A stretch of DNA of 64,000 bases from Afipia sp. Root123D2 (GTDB lineage: Bacteria > Pseudomonadota > Alphaproteobacteria > Rhizobiales > Xanthobacteraceae): NCBI RefSeq assembly GCF_001425835.1, contig NZ_LMDP01000005.1, forward strand, positions 62,001-126,000. Direction: 5' to 3'. Position numbers and translations under genes: made by a program. Positions 25,083 to 35,050 of the stretch are shown piece after piece. The notes under the pieces were generated by a model. The model was not told the origin of the DNA. It saw nothing but the letters and a program-made list of their open reading frames with translations, and did no database searches. Positions within the stretch are counted from its first letter, which is position 1. Each line of letters starts with the position of its first letter.

Positions 25083-25751
25083 ATGGACTGGTCGGCGCTC
25101 GCATTGTCCCTTCGCCTCGGTGGCTTCACCGTCTTGGTTTTGCTTCCGATCGGCATAGCGATCGGTCGGTTGCTCGCCTACGTGCCGTTTCCAGGTAGAA
25201 GCTGGGCCGAAGCCGCCATCGCTTTACCTCTCGTTCTGCCGCCGACCGTCATCGGCTATTATCTCCTCGTCGGCTTCGGCGGGGCCTCAAGCTTCGGTCA
25301 AATCTACCAGTCGCTGTTCGGGCACTCGCTGGTGTTCAGCTTTGACGGCCTATTAGCCGCTTCCATCTTGATCAATCTCCCTTTCGCGATCCAGCCGACA
25401 CAACGAGCGTTCGAGGCAATCCCGCCTGAAGTGCGAGACGCTGGCGCTTGTTCGGGCATGTCGCCATGGCGGGTGCTCACGCAAATCGAAATACCCCTCG
25501 CGTGGCCTGGGATTGTCACCGGCCTTGTTCTCACGTTCGCGCACACGCTGGGGGAGTTTGGCGTCGTGCTGATGGTAGGTGGGAGCATCCCCGGCCAGAC
25601 TAAGACCATGGCAATCGCCATCTATGATCGTGTGCAAGCGTTCGACAACGCTGCGGCGGGAGCAATGTCGGCGTTACTTCTGGTCCTGTCGCTGATCGCG
25701 CTTGGAATCACCTTCATGCTCTCGCGGCGCATTGGTCGCCGCTATGTCTGA
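25083..25751 (+). CDS. modB: molybdate ABC transporter permease
   Basis: The 222-residue inner-membrane protein has about five membrane segments and the permease EAA-type loop GACSGMSPWRVLTQIEIPLA, followed by EFGVVLMVGGSIPGQT, typical of ModB. It follows modA by 15 bases and overlaps modC. Confidence 0.92.
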   Translation: MDWSALALSLRLGGFTVLVLLPIGIAIGRLLAYVPFPGRSWAEAAIALPLVLPPTVIGYYLLVGFGGASSFGQIYQSLFGHSLVFSFDGLLAASILINLPFAIQPTQRAFEAIPPEVRDAGACSGMSPWRVLTQIEIPLAWPGIVTGLVLTFAHTLGEFGVVLMVGGSIPGQTKTMAIAIYDRVQAFDNAAAGAMSALLLVLSLIALGITFMLSRRIGRRYV

Positions 25752-26484
25752 AGGCTTGCGCGTGATTGTCGAGCAATCGGGACCAATTCCGTTGGCCGCC
25801 GAGCTGGTCTGCGCGCCGGGCAAGTTGCTGGCGCTCGTGGGCCCGTCCGGCAGCGGAAAATCAACTATTCTCAGGGCGATTGCGGGTCTCTACCGGCCAG
25901 GACACGGGCGCATCGCCTGCAACGGCGCCGTCTGGTTCGACGCCGAGAAGGGAATCGATCTGCCGCCGCATCGCAGATCGGTCGGACTGGTCTTTCAGAG
26001 CTACGCGCTCTTTCCGCACATGACAGCCCTCGGCAATGTGGTCGCCGCTCTCGGTCATCTCCCGCCGGACGCACGCATTGAACGCGGACGGGAGCTATTG
26101 CGTCTCGTTCACCTTGATGGCCTCGAAGAACGCCGACCGTCGGCCTTGTCGGGTGGGCAGCAGCAGCGCGTGGCGGTTGCGCGGGCGCTCGCTCGAGATC
26201 CGGACGTCTTGCTTCTGGATGAACCTTTTTCGGCAGTCGACCGACGCACGCGGCGCCGTCTGCACAGTGAGCTGCAGGAGCTGCGCGCGGCCGTGTCGAT
26301 GCCGATCGTCATGGTCACCCACGACCTAGATGAAGCGGCGGCTCTCGCTGACGTCTTATGCGTGCTGGATCAAGGGGAGACCCTTCAAACGGGTCGGCCG
26401 AGTGATGTTCTATCGCGTCCTACCAGCGAACGCGTGCGCGAAGCGTTGGACCTCCGTTCGGAGGTTGAACATGAGCGGGTCTGA
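25744..26484 (+). CDS. modC: molybdate ABC transporter ATPase, short form
   Basis: The 246-residue ATPase has Walker A GPSGSGKST, Q-loop FQSYALFPHM, signature LSGGQQQR, Walker B VLLLDEPFSAVD and switch His VTHD. It ends soon after the nucleotide-binding domain, lacking the C-terminal MOP/TOBE domain that makes usual ModC about 350 residues and gives feedback control. The ATG at 25744 overlaps the modB end. Confidence 0.9.
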   Translation: MSEGLRVIVEQSGPIPLAAELVCAPGKLLALVGPSGSGKSTILRAIAGLYRPGHGRIACNGAVWFDAEKGIDLPPHRRSVGLVFQSYALFPHMTALGNVVAALGHLPPDARIERGRELLRLVHLDGLEERRPSALSGGQQQRVAVARALARDPDVLLLDEPFSAVDRRTRRRLHSELQELRAAVSMPIVMVTHDLDEAAALADVLCVLDQGETLQTGRPSDVLSRPTSERVREALDLRSEVEHERV

Positions 26485-27310
26485 GGCGCGCGCCTTTCCG
26501 GTTCTCGTGCGGGGCATCGGGGACGTTGGTTCTGCGGTTAGCGTCCTTCTTTTTCGTGCCGGCTATCCCGTCGCGTTGCACGATGATCCCGAGCCGGCAA
26601 CATCGCGACGCGGCATGGCATTCACCGATGCGGTGTTTGATGGGACCGTTACCCTCGAGGGCATCACTGCACGGCGCATCGATACGCCCGCCATGTTGCG
26701 AGAGGCCTTCGTTGCGCGCGACGCGGTGCCTATCAGCGTAGCGCCCTTTGAAGAAGTACTTGAGGCGGCGAGCTGGTCTGTTCTTGTCGACGCGCGATTG
26801 CGCAAGCGCGCCATTCCCGAACGCCAACGGGGTTTAGCTCCGCTCACCCTTGGACTCGGGCCGAACTTCGTCGCGGGTGAAACTGTCGACTTGGCAATCG
26901 AAACCGCTTGGGGTGAGCACCTGGGCGAGATCATTCGGTTGGGCGCTACATTGCCGTTCGGCGGGGAGCCTCGATCGCTCGGTGGCGCCGGACGGGCGCG
27001 GTTCGTTTACGCACCCGTGGCAGGTCGCTTTGAGACGACAGCCCGGATTGGGAATCGCGTCGAGTCTAGAGAAGTCGTGGCAACGATCGGTACGGCTGCT
27101 CTGACAGCACCGCTTTCCGGCGTGATCCGAGGCCTGACTCGCCGCGGCGTGTCTGTCGGGGTTGCCGCAAAGGTGATCGAGGTCGACCCGCGCGGAGATC
27201 CGTCGAGCGCCTTTGGCCTGGGAGAACGACCCAGACGCATTGCTGAGGGTGTCTGCCGGGCGTTGGCGGAGAACTTGACGGGGACGTCCATGGTAAGTGG
27301 CGGAGCGTAG
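26471..27310 (+). CDS. YqeB-like molybdenum hydroxylase maturation protein
   Basis: The 279-residue protein matches the EF2563/YqeB family tied to maturation of (selenium-dependent) molybdenum hydroxylases: N-terminal Rossmann-like VLVRGIGDVGSAVSVLLFRAGYPVALHDDPEP and later GLGPNFVAGETVDLAIET. The family is related to XdhC. It overlaps modC by 14 bases, so molybdate import and cofactor use are co-expressed. No hydroxylase gene is in the window. Confidence 0.8.
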   Translation: MSGSEARAFPVLVRGIGDVGSAVSVLLFRAGYPVALHDDPEPATSRRGMAFTDAVFDGTVTLEGITARRIDTPAMLREAFVARDAVPISVAPFEEVLEAASWSVLVDARLRKRAIPERQRGLAPLTLGLGPNFVAGETVDLAIETAWGEHLGEIIRLGATLPFGGEPRSLGGAGRARFVYAPVAGRFETTARIGNRVESREVVATIGTAALTAPLSGVIRGLTRRGVSVGVAAKVIEVDPRGDPSSAFGLGERPRRIAEGVCRALAENLTGTSMVSGGA

Positions 27311-27312
27311 TT

Positions 27313-28116
27313 ATGACAGTGGTTGATACGAGACCTCGTAATCCTGCTTCCGCGTTTGGCGGTGGCGCGATCATCGGCGCGCTTGGCGGACTCATCGGGC
27401 TTGGTGGCGCTGAGTTTCGACTGCCGCTGCTGATCGGCATGTTCCGTTTTGTGGCTCTAGAGGCTGTCATCCTCAATAAGGCAATGAGCTTGGTCGTCGT
27501 CGCTTCGGCGTTACCGTTTCGGGCAACAAACGTGCCGTGGGGCGCCGTCGCGTCGCACTGGATGGTGATTGTCAACCTGCTCGCAGGCAGCCTAGCAGGT
27601 GCGTGGTTCGGAGCGGGATGGGCGACACGGCTCCGGTCGGAAACACTCTATCGGATCATCGCGGTGCTGCTGGTGATGATTGCCGTGGTGCTCGTGGTCG
27701 GCCACTATGCACATGATGGCGGCCATCCGCTGTTGACTGGAACAGCTCAAATTGTAGCCGGTGTGATGGCTGGCGTCGTCATCGGTGTTGTGGCCGCGCT
27801 CCTTGGCGTGGCCGGAGGCGAGTTGCTGATCCCCACGCTCGTCCTGCTGTTCGGGTGCGACATCAGGCTGGCTGGCAGCCTCTCGCTAGCCGTCAGCCTG
27901 CCGACGATGCTGATGGGCTTCACGCGGTACAGCCGCGACAGTAGTTTTTCTGTGCTCGGCCACAACAAGGCGTTCGTGCTGATCATGGCCATAGGCTCGA
28001 TCGTTGGCACTTTCATTGGCGCACAGCTTCTCGGCGTTGTGCCCAGTTCCGTGCTGTTACCGCTTCTAGCAGTCATCTTGCTCCTCAGCGCCGTCAAAGT
28101 CTGGCGCCATAAGTAG
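27313..28116 (+). CDS. TauE/SafE (TSUP) family membrane permease
   Basis: The 267-residue polytopic protein has about eight membrane segments and the two repeated TSUP motifs, GALGGLIGLGGAEFRLPLLIG and later ALLGVAGGELLIPTLVLLFG. TSUP members export sulfite, sulfonates or related anions. Two bases separate it from the YqeB-like gene, so it belongs to the molybdate operon; the substrate is unknown. Confidence 0.85.
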   Translation: MTVVDTRPRNPASAFGGGAIIGALGGLIGLGGAEFRLPLLIGMFRFVALEAVILNKAMSLVVVASALPFRATNVPWGAVASHWMVIVNLLAGSLAGAWFGAGWATRLRSETLYRIIAVLLVMIAVVLVVGHYAHDGGHPLLTGTAQIVAGVMAGVVIGVVAALLGVAGGELLIPTLVLLFGCDIRLAGSLSLAVSLPTMLMGFTRYSRDSSFSVLGHNKAFVLIMAIGSIVGTFIGAQLLGVVPSSVLLPLLAVILLLSAVKVWRHK

Positions 28117-28497
28117 CCACCGTCGTCCCATCCCTGCCGACCGAACCTGAGCGGGACACATCTACCGTTGAACTGCGCACAATCCCGAGCACTGCTTAAC
28201 CTCCCTACAACGGAGATTGAGCATGGCCATGACGTTTCAGGGCGAGTTCACCCGCTTCTTCGGATCCCGGCGGCCAATCGGAATGATCTCCAACGGCAGA
28301 GCGCCAAACGCGACCCGGCGCCAGTCAATCGGCCTGGAGCTCTTTCGCACGCATCGACCACGAGCCTTCGTCGACTCAATAAGAAGACCACCGAGCAGCT
28401 TGATTTCGCGTAGCGGCCACGGCGGCAAGCATCCGCCGTCGAGACTGCGACGTTCGGCGCGCCATGCATCCGGGGAAGGACCATCCCGCTCTCGAAT
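28117..28497. other. gene-less junction with an orphan recombinase-element end
   Basis: No convincing gene is present. Positions 28166-28225 resemble the left end of the RIT element (37519-37577): CGTTGAACTGCGCACAATCC against CGTTGAACTGCACATAATCC, and ACAACGGAGATTGAGCATG against ACAATGGAGATCGAGCATG, at almost the same spacing. Similarity stops after the ATG, so this looks like a left-behind end. From about 28468 the sequence resembles that upstream of small-gene copy 1. Confidence 0.45.
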
Positions 28498-28664
28498 GGG
28501 CTTTCCTTGGTTCGGCCGCGGCCTTCCACGATCAACCCGCAAGGGGTTCGCTACGCAAGCGTGCGACCTCTTCGGCTTCGCCTGCGAGGTGACCGCGGCC
28601 GCGCCCGAACACGTCGGCGCCTGTCGAGCGGGGATGGTCCCCGCCCCAAGACGGGAGCCTCACG
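28498..28664 (+). promoter_or_regulatory. conserved structured leader, copy 2
   Basis: This is the second copy of the leader at 22551-22717, of equal length, with about ten differences including two balancing one-base indels. The loop of the AACCC/GGGTT hairpin changes from GCGA to GCAA while the stem is kept. One extra base just before the gene shifts any reading frame running through the leader. Confidence 0.55.
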
Positions 28665-28850
28665 ATGTCGCAGAATCTCACCCTCGCTCAGGATCACGCC
28701 CTCGATCTCGCCCGCACGTTGATGGTGCCGGTGGTTCTCTTTCAGGTCGACGACGAATTCGGCGTCATGGTTTCCAGCGAATACGACGGCGAAGAAGAAG
28801 CCATCATGCATGATTATGATCCGTGGGAGATTATGGAGAGCTCGGACTAA
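28665..28850 (+). CDS. small acidic duplicated protein, copy 2
   Basis: The 61-residue protein shares most residues with copy 1, including LARTLMVPVVLFQVDD, FGVMVSSEYDGEE and HDYDPWEIM. Nucleotide identity across the gene is about 85% by hand count, lower than in its leader. Many changes are silent, showing selection on the protein. It closes the molybdate segment on the right. Confidence 0.75.
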   Translation: MSQNLTLAQDHALDLARTLMVPVVLFQVDDEFGVMVSSEYDGEEEAIMHDYDPWEIMESSD

Positions 28851-28866
28851 ACACGCCCGGATTCGC

Positions 28867-28891
28867 ACAGCCCCGCGCAAAGCCGGGCTGT
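28867..28891 (+). terminator. hairpin after small-gene copy 2
   Basis: A 7-bp stem ACAGCCC/GGGCTGT follows the stop by 16 bases. No T-run follows, so termination is uncertain. The related hairpin next to the third, decayed copy (40774-40802) has a perfect 10-bp stem. Confidence 0.4.
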
Positions 28892-29045
28892 ACATAATCG
28901 CAACCACACAAGGGCTATCAGTCGGTCCACACGAAGAGAGTGTGGACGCTTTCCTTTGCGGCGAAGGCAGACAGAAAAGTCAGATGGCACGCTAATTCAC
29001 GCATGGATGCTTTGCTCATCGATGGCGTTTCGATAGATCAGCACC

Positions 29046-30314
29046 ATGAAAACAATCGATAACAACAGGCCGACCTTTATTAAAGAGAACATCCGCTGGC
29101 TTTCTGGCGGATTTCTGCTCACGCTTTTTTCGTCGTTTGGTCAGACCTTTTTCATCGGCCTGTCGGGCAATGACTTGCGCGCGACCTTTCACCTCTCAGG
29201 CGGCGCGTTCGGCGGCATTTACATGCTGGCAACGCTCGCCAGCGCAGCGACGTTGCCGTGGCTGGGTCGTACGCTCGACCTGATGCCGGGCTGGAAGGTA
29301 ATTCGTTTCACCATGCCGGCGCTTGCGACTGCCTGTGTGCTGATCGCGATCGCACCCAACATCCTCGTGCTGACACTCGCCATCTACCTCCTGCGCCTTT
29401 TCGGACAGGGTATGATGACTGAAACAGCGTTTACCGAGATCGGCCGATGGTTTGTCGCCAACCGGGGCCGAGCGATGGCGCTGATCGTGCCCGGTCAACA
29501 GGCTGGCTCGGCGGTCCTGCCGGCGACCGTCGTGCTGATCGAGCGGATGAGCGGGAACTGGCGGACGGCCTGGTTTGCTTCGGCGGCGGTGCTCATGGTC
29601 GTCGGCCTGCCAATCATCATTGCTTTGATGAGGATCGAGCGGGTGCCCAAATCGCATGAGGCGAATTCGCAGAGCGCGCGCACAGCGCGAGACTGGACCC
29701 GTGGCGAAGTCGTGCGGGACCCGGTCCTCTACATGCTGCTGGCGGGAACACTGGCCCCGTCCTTTATCGGCACCGTGATCTTCTTTCATCAGGGCTATCT
29801 GATCGCGCTGCGCGGCTACGATCCACTGATCTTCGCCGGAGCCTTTTCCGTCATGTCGGTAACGACGATCGTTTTCGGCCTCGTTTGCGGCTTTCTCATC
29901 GACCGGTTCGGTGCGCTCAGATTGCTGCCCTTTTTCCTAGCGCCGCTCGCCGTCGCATCCGTGGCCGTCGCGCTGATCATACCGGTCTGGGGCATCTATG
30001 CCTTCATGTTGCTGCTCGGTATCAGCAACGGTTTCACCTCTACATTGCTCGGGGCCCTGTGGCCGGAGGTCTACGGGCTGGCCAATCTTGGAGGCATTCG
30101 CGCGATCACTGTCTCGGGGATGGTGCTGGCGTCGGCCCTCGGCCCCGGCATCACCGGGGCTCTGATCGATATGGGGATTCCTCTACCCACGCAGATGCTG
30201 TGGATGGCCGCATGGTGCGTTCTCGCCTCGCTCGCGCTCGCCGTGGCTGCGAACAAAGTTCGAGCGCGCGAAATGCGGCGGAAATTGAGCCCTTCGCACT
30301 TGCAGCAACCCTGA
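29046..30314 (+). CDS. MFS transporter
   Basis: The 422-residue protein has about twelve membrane segments in two halves joined by a polar loop (about residues 200-225, [19 protein letters not shown]), and an MFS-type loop after the second helix ([15 protein letters not shown]). The substrate cannot be told. It precedes the SulP gene in the same direction with a 166-base gap containing small GC-rich hairpins. Confidence 0.85.
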   Translation: MKTIDNNRPTFIKENIRWLSGGFLLTLFSSFGQTFFIGLSGNDLRATFHLSGGAFGGIYMLATLASAATLPWLGRTLDLMPGWKVIRFTMPALATACVLIAIAPNILVLTLAIYLLRLFGQGMMTETAFTEIGRWFVANRGRAMALIVPGQQAGSAVLPATVVLIERMSGNWRTAWFASAAVLMVVGLPIIIALMRIERVPKSHEANSQSARTARDWTRGEVVRDPVLYMLLAGTLAPSFIGTVIFFHQGYLIALRGYDPLIFAGAFSVMSVTTIVFGLVCGFLIDRFGALRLLPFFLAPLAVASVAVALIIPVWGIYAFMLLLGISNGFTSTLLGALWPEVYGLANLGGIRAITVSGMVLASALGPGITGALIDMGIPLPTQMLWMAAWCVLASLALAVAANKVRAREMRRKLSPSHLQQP

Positions 30315-30480
30315 ATCTACGTTAAGCGACAAGCATATTAGTCGGACCCGGCTCGCCGGGTGGCTCCGCCCGGCGCCTATCCCCGGGACAACCTTCAAGC
30401 ATCGCGGCTGAGGCCGCTCGCTCGCCAGCGTGCCTAACATGGCGCGTGGCGGATGCTTCATGCACGTTGCTGAATTCCAT

Positions 30481-31965
30481 ATGCCAAGTCTCGCCTCTAT
30501 CCGACGCGATTGGTTCGCCAGTCCGCGCGCCGATATCCTTGCAGGCATCGTCGTCGCTCTGGCGCTGATTCCAGAAGCGATCGGGTTTTCCGTCATTGCC
30601 GGCGTCGATCCGCGCGTCGGGCTTTACGCCTCCTTTTCGATTGCCGTTATCATCGCCTTCACCGGTGGCCGGCCGGGCATGATCTCGGCCGCAACCGCCT
30701 CAGTCGCCGTCGTCATTATCCCGCTCGTTCGCGAACATGGCGTCGAGTATCTGTTTGCCGCAACTGTCCTGATGGGCGTTCTGCAGCTGGTTGCGGGGCT
30801 GCTGCGTCTTGATCTGCTGATGCAGTATGTCTCGCGCTCGGTCATTACCGGCTTCGTCAATGCACTCGCCATTATGATCTTCTTGGCGCAGATGCCGCAG
30901 CTCGTACACGTGCCGCCGGTCACTTATGCCCTGATCGCCGCCGGCCTAGCGATCATCTATCTGTTCCCGTATCTCACGAAGGCCATCCCGTCTCCGCTAG
31001 TCGCCATCGTCGTCCTGACGATCGTCACAATCTATGGCGGCATACACGTCAATACCGTCGGTGATATGGGCAAGCTGCCGACTTCTCTTCCGGTTTTCGC
31101 TCTGCCGAACGTGCCGTTCAACCTGGACACCCTTAGGATCATCTTGCCCTATTCGCTGACGATGGCGGCGGTTGGTCTGCTCGAATCGATGCTGACGGCG
31201 CAGATCGTCGACGACTTTACCGACACGTCGTCGAACAAGGCGCGCGAGATGCGCGGCCAGGGCATCGCCAATTTCGTCACCGGGTTCTTCGGGGCGATGG
31301 GCGGCTGCGCGATGATCGGCCAATCGGTGATCAACGTGAAGTCAGGTGGCTCGACGCGGCTGTCGACATTGATCGCGGGTGTATTTCTGTTGTTCCTCCT
31401 CGTCGTGCTCAATCCGCTGGTCGCCCGCATTCCGATGCCGAGCCTTGTCGCGGTGATGATCATGGTCTCAATCGGCACCTTTTCCTGGCGGTCTGTGAAG
31501 GATGTCCGCCATCATCCCTGGCAGTCTTCGCTGGTCATGGCGGCGACGGTGGTGATCGTTGTGTGGAGCGACAATCTCGCCGCAGGCGTCGTGGTGGGCG
31601 TGGTTCTTTCCGGTCTGTTCTTCGCCTCCAAGGTGCGGCGCATGTTCACCGTGTCCTCCGACATTTCGGAGGATGGCCGCACACGCACCTACCGGGTTTC
31701 CGGCGAAATATTCTTCGCCTCGGCCGAGCGCTTCGCCGACGCCTTCGATTTCAAGGAGGTGCTCGATGACGTGGTGATCGATCTCACCGACGCCCATTTC
31801 TGGGACATCACCGGTGTGGGAACCCTCGACAAGACGGTAATCCGATTCCGGCGTGAAGGAACGGCGGTCGAGGTGGTGGGCCTCAACGAGGCGAGCGCGG
31901 CGATGGTCGAGCGTTTCGGCGTCCACGACAAACCGGACGCCGAAAAGCTGCTGGCGGCGCATTGA
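30481..31965 (+). CDS. SulP-family anion transporter with STAS domain
   Basis: The 494-residue protein has the SulP membrane core ([32 protein letters not shown]) with a C-terminal STAS domain (about residues 400-490; [21 protein letters not shown]). SulP proteins carry sulfate, bicarbonate or molybdate; the substrate is not clear. The start is chosen at 30481 by family length; an in-frame ATG at 30460 is possible. The usp gene follows after 13 bases. Confidence 0.88.
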   Translation: MPSLASIRRDWFASPRADILAGIVVALALIPEAIGFSVIAGVDPRVGLYASFSIAVIIAFTGGRPGMISAATASVAVVIIPLVREHGVEYLFAATVLMGVLQLVAGLLRLDLLMQYVSRSVITGFVNALAIMIFLAQMPQLVHVPPVTYALIAAGLAIIYLFPYLTKAIPSPLVAIVVLTIVTIYGGIHVNTVGDMGKLPTSLPVFALPNVPFNLDTLRIILPYSLTMAAVGLLESMLTAQIVDDFTDTSSNKAREMRGQGIANFVTGFFGAMGGCAMIGQSVINVKSGGSTRLSTLIAGVFLLFLLVVLNPLVARIPMPSLVAVMIMVSIGTFSWRSVKDVRHHPWQSSLVMAATVVIVVWSDNLAAGVVVGVVLSGLFFASKVRRMFTVSSDISEDGRTRTYRVSGEIFFASAERFADAFDFKEVLDDVVIDLTDAHFWDITGVGTLDKTVIRFRREGTAVEVVGLNEASAAMVERFGVHDKPDAEKLLAAH

Positions 31966-31978
31966 GGAGGAAGAGACC

Positions 31979-32827
31979 ATGCAGAACATTCTCGCCTGTA
32001 TCGATGCTTCCAGCTACGCCACGTCGGTCTGCGATCTCGCCGCTTGGGCCTCGAGGAAGTTGGAATTACCCGTGGAACTACTCCACGTGGTCCAGCGGAA
32101 GGATGCGGTTGCCGAACGGCACGACCTATCGGGAGCAATCGGGCTCGGTGTGAAGTCACAGTTGCTCGAGGAATTGACCCAACTCGAGGCAGCCGATGCC
32201 CGCCTTCAGGTCGAACGCGGTCGCGTATTGCTTGCGGCTGGCGAAGAGCGGTTGAAGACGGCCGGGGCCATTGGAATGAAGACGCTCCATCGCCACGGCG
32301 GTATCGTCGAGACGATCCTGGAGCGCGAGACCGAGGCGCGCGTCGTCGTGATCGGCAAGCGTGGCGCCAGTCACGAGTTTGCGCAGGATCACGTTGGTTC
32401 CAAAGTCGAGCGCGTTGTCCGTGCGAGCAGCAAGCCTATCCTGATTGCTTCCCGCAGTATCGAGCCGCCGCTCGCCGCCGTGCTGGCCTATGACGGCAGT
32501 CCTGCAGCTGGCCGAGCGCTTGAGCGGTGTGTCGACTCACCGTTGTTTCGCGAGTTGCCTGTCCATATCGTCGTCGCCGGCGCTGATGATGAGCGGCATC
32601 GTCGGCTACTTGAGGACGCGCGTGCCAAACTCGACGGTCGCGAGGTGGCGACGACGCTGAAGCAAGGCAAGCCGGAGGACGTGATATCTTCAGTGGTTGG
32701 TGCAACCCCCGGTGCGATCCTGCTGATGGGCGCCTATGGTCACTCGCCGTTCAGAACCCTGATCGTCGGCAGCACGACCACAACCATGATACGCACCGTG
32801 CGCGTGCCGGTTCTCCTTATGCGCTAA
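31979..32827 (+). CDS. tandem-domain universal stress protein
   Basis: The 282-residue protein contains two USP domains. The first begins MQNILACIDAS and has the GKRGASHEFAQDHVGS ATP-binding type segment; the second begins near residue 165 (LAAVLAYDGSPAAGRALE) and ends with MGAYGHSPFRTLIVGSTT, the G-x-x-x-x-x-x-x-x-G-S/T pattern of ATP-binding members. GAGGAGGAAG precedes the start. The SulP-USP pair is a common arrangement. Confidence 0.9.
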   Translation: MQNILACIDASSYATSVCDLAAWASRKLELPVELLHVVQRKDAVAERHDLSGAIGLGVKSQLLEELTQLEAADARLQVERGRVLLAAGEERLKTAGAIGMKTLHRHGGIVETILERETEARVVVIGKRGASHEFAQDHVGSKVERVVRASSKPILIASRSIEPPLAAVLAYDGSPAAGRALERCVDSPLFRELPVHIVVAGADDERHRRLLEDARAKLDGREVATTLKQGKPEDVISSVVGATPGAILLMGAYGHSPFRTLIVGSTTTTMIRTVRVPVLLMR

Positions 32828-33075
32828 GGACGGCCCACTTAGCTTCCGATGCAGACGGCGACTTCGATCTACGTTCCGGGACCCGCGCCACGCACTCTTA
32901 ACGCACAGACGCGTGTTTGGACACGATGCCCAACAAAATGTGTGATGCGACGCGTCCGGTTTGGATGGAAAGTCGGCGCCAACCCCTTTAGTCTCACGGC
33001 CTTGGCGTGTGCTGCGTGCGCCTCCGCTTCACCACAACGGAGATCAAACGACCTTATTACGAGGGACGCAGACGC
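32828..33075 (+). promoter_or_regulatory. structured leader upstream of nhaA
   Basis: This 248-base gap contains CGCCAA/TTGGCG with an 18-20-base loop (about 32980-33008) and CTCCG/CGGAG (about 33028-33048). Some nhaA genes carry ion-sensing riboswitches, and a structured leader would fit, but I cannot match a consensus by eye. Around 33040 is an ACAACGGAGATCAAAC stretch similar to the RIT end sequences. Confidence 0.3.
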
Positions 33076-34296
33076 ATGTTTTCAAATCATCCTAACGCGC
33101 CGCTCAAGGGCCGCATCAATTCCACACTTCGCCGCTTTCTGAACAACGAAGCCTCAGGTGGCCTTCTTCTGATGGTCATCGCGTTGCTCGCGATCATTAC
33201 CGCTAATTCCTCGCTCGCCCATGTCTACTTTTCTGCCCTGCACGCTGATTTGGGGCCGTTAAGCCTGCAGCACTGGATCAATGATGCACTGATGGCAGTG
33301 TTCTTCCTGATGGTGGGGCTGGAGATCAAACGCGAGATGATAGACGGTCAACTGTCGAGCTGGACACGCCGGCTCTTGCCCGGTGTGGCGGCCGCCGGAG
33401 GAATGCTGATCCCAGCGCTCATCTACATCACTTTCAATCACGCGGATTCAAAGGCGATTCACGGTTGGGCAATTCCGTCTGCCACCGATATAGCCTTCGC
33501 TCTCGGGGTGATCTCGTTGCTTGGGTCACGTGTGCCGACCTCGCTCAAGGTGTTTTTGGCGGCGCTCGCGATCATCGACGATCTTGGCGCCGTCATCATC
33601 ATTGCATCGTTCTACACCAGCGGGCTCTCACTGCCGAATCTTGCCGGCGCAGCGGGCGTAGTGGCGATACTGCTCGTTCTCAACAAACGTGGGGTGAATT
33701 CCCTCATCCCCTATCTGCTGCTCGGCGCCGTGCTCTGGGTTCTGGTGTTTCGTTCGGGAATCCATGCGACGATCGCCGGCGTCGTTTTAGCGCTAACCAT
33801 CCCGATTAAGTTGACACCCGGCACACCGGAAGCTTCGCCAGATATTTCACCGTTACACAGGCTTGAGCACATGCTTCACGCCCCCGTGGCCTATCTGGTC
33901 GTTCCGATCTTCGGATTCGCCAACGCCGGTGTTTCGTTTGCCGGAGTGACTCCCGCAGTTCTTTTTGAGCCACTCTCTCTTGGCGTGGCTGGAGGCCTCG
34001 TGCTCGGAAAGCTGATCGGCGTGTTCGGTGCGGTTTTCTTCATGGTGCGGACGGGATTGGCTGACCTTCCGGCCGCCGCAAGCTGGGGCCAAGTGTTTGG
34101 CGTTGCCCTTCTATGCGGTATCGGTTTCACCATGAGCCTATTTATTGGATTACTTGCCTTCGATGACGCTGCACTCCAAGACAGGGTGAAGTTTGGTATT
34201 CTGGCCGGTTCGTTGATCGCCGGCATCTCAGGTTACATCGTGCTGCGGATAGCCCACCGAAGGAAGCCTCAGGCTCAGGCTCAGGCTCAGGCTTAG
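33076..34296 (+). CDS. nhaA: Na+/H+ antiporter NhaA
   Basis: The 406-residue inner-membrane antiporter keeps the key acidic residues: the paired Asp of [16 protein letters not shown] (D163-D164 in E. coli) and [12 protein letters not shown] (D133). The ATG at 33076 matches family length. The C-terminus ends in a (Gln-Ala)4 run encoded by CAGGCT repeats (about 34270-34293), a simple-sequence expansion. Confidence 0.94.
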   Translation: MFSNHPNAPLKGRINSTLRRFLNNEASGGLLLMVIALLAIITANSSLAHVYFSALHADLGPLSLQHWINDALMAVFFLMVGLEIKREMIDGQLSSWTRRLLPGVAAAGGMLIPALIYITFNHADSKAIHGWAIPSATDIAFALGVISLLGSRVPTSLKVFLAALAIIDDLGAVIIIASFYTSGLSLPNLAGAAGVVAILLVLNKRGVNSLIPYLLLGAVLWVLVFRSGIHATIAGVVLALTIPIKLTPGTPEASPDISPLHRLEHMLHAPVAYLVVPIFGFANAGVSFAGVTPAVLFEPLSLGVAGGLVLGKLIGVFGAVFFMVRTGLADLPAAASWGQVFGVALLCGIGFTMSLFIGLLAFDDAALQDRVKFGILAGSLIAGISGYIVLRIAHRRKPQAQAQAQA

Positions 34297-34327
34297 TAGT
34301 GGGCGCGGCTCGCGAAAGCAGGCCGGG

Positions 34328-35050
34328 TCAGATGGCGGCCAGCTTAACTCGCGCGGCGAGCTTCTCCGCAGCCTCCTTGCGCTCGCTATAGCGGCCGGTG
34401 AGGTAGGCAGAGGGGCCGCGCGTCAGAAGAGTGAACTTCACCAACTCCTCCACGACGTCGACGACGCGATCGTAATAGGGCGACGGCTTCATCCGGCCGT
34501 CCTCATCGAACTGCTCATAGGCCTTGGCGACCGAGGACTGGTTCGGGATGGTGATCATGCGCATCCAGCGGCCGAGGACACGCATCTGGTTGACGGCGTT
34601 GAAGGACTGCGATCCGCCGCTCACCTGCATGACCGCGAGCGTCTTGCCCTGGGTGGGCCTGACCGCCCCGAGGGACAGCGGTATCCAGTCGATCTGCACC
34701 TTCATGATGCCCGTCATGGCCCCGTGGCGCTCCGGGCTGCACCAGACTTGTCCCTCCGACCAGGCCGATAGGTCACGCAATTCCTGAACCTTGGGGTGAT
34801 CGACGGGTGCATCATCCGGAAGCGGCAAGCCGCTGGGGTTGAAGATGCGGGTCTCGGCCCCGAAGGCTTCAAGAAGACGAGCGGCTTCCTGGGCCTGGAA
34901 CTGGCTGAACGATCGCTCGCGCAGGGAGCCGTACAGCAGCAGGATGCGCGGTGGGTGCGTCGGCGGCTCTGGGATCAGCGCAACCGTCGTCGGACGTTCG
35001 AACGCATCGGCATCGATGTTCGGCAAATCCGTCAAATCGGGCGCCTGCAT
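34328..35050 (-). CDS. arsH: ArsH, NADPH-dependent FMN reductase / organoarsenical oxidase
   Basis: The 240-residue flavoprotein has the FMN-binding [13 protein letters not shown] (about residues 38-50) and the ArsH-specific [21 protein letters not shown]. ArsH enzymes oxidise trivalent organoarsenicals and reduce quinones. The start overlaps the acr3 stop (ATGA), so it is the last gene of the arsenic operon. Confidence 0.93.
   Translation of the reverse strand: MQAPDLTDLPNIDADAFERPTTVALIPEPPTHPPRILLLYGSLRERSFSQFQAQEAARLLEAFGAETRIFNPSGLPLPDDAPVDHPKVQELRDLSAWSEGQVWCSPERHGAMTGIMKVQIDWIPLSLGAVRPTQGKTLAVMQVSGGSQSFNAVNQMRVLGRWMRMITIPNQSSVAKAYEQFDEDGRMKPSPYYDRVVDVVEELVKFTLLTRGPSAYLTGRYSERKEAAEKLAARVKLAAI

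Noticed and set aside
34270-34293. CAGGCT repeated four times at the end of nhaA
   Set aside because: A short simple-sequence repeat in a tail outside the transport domain; no sign of function.
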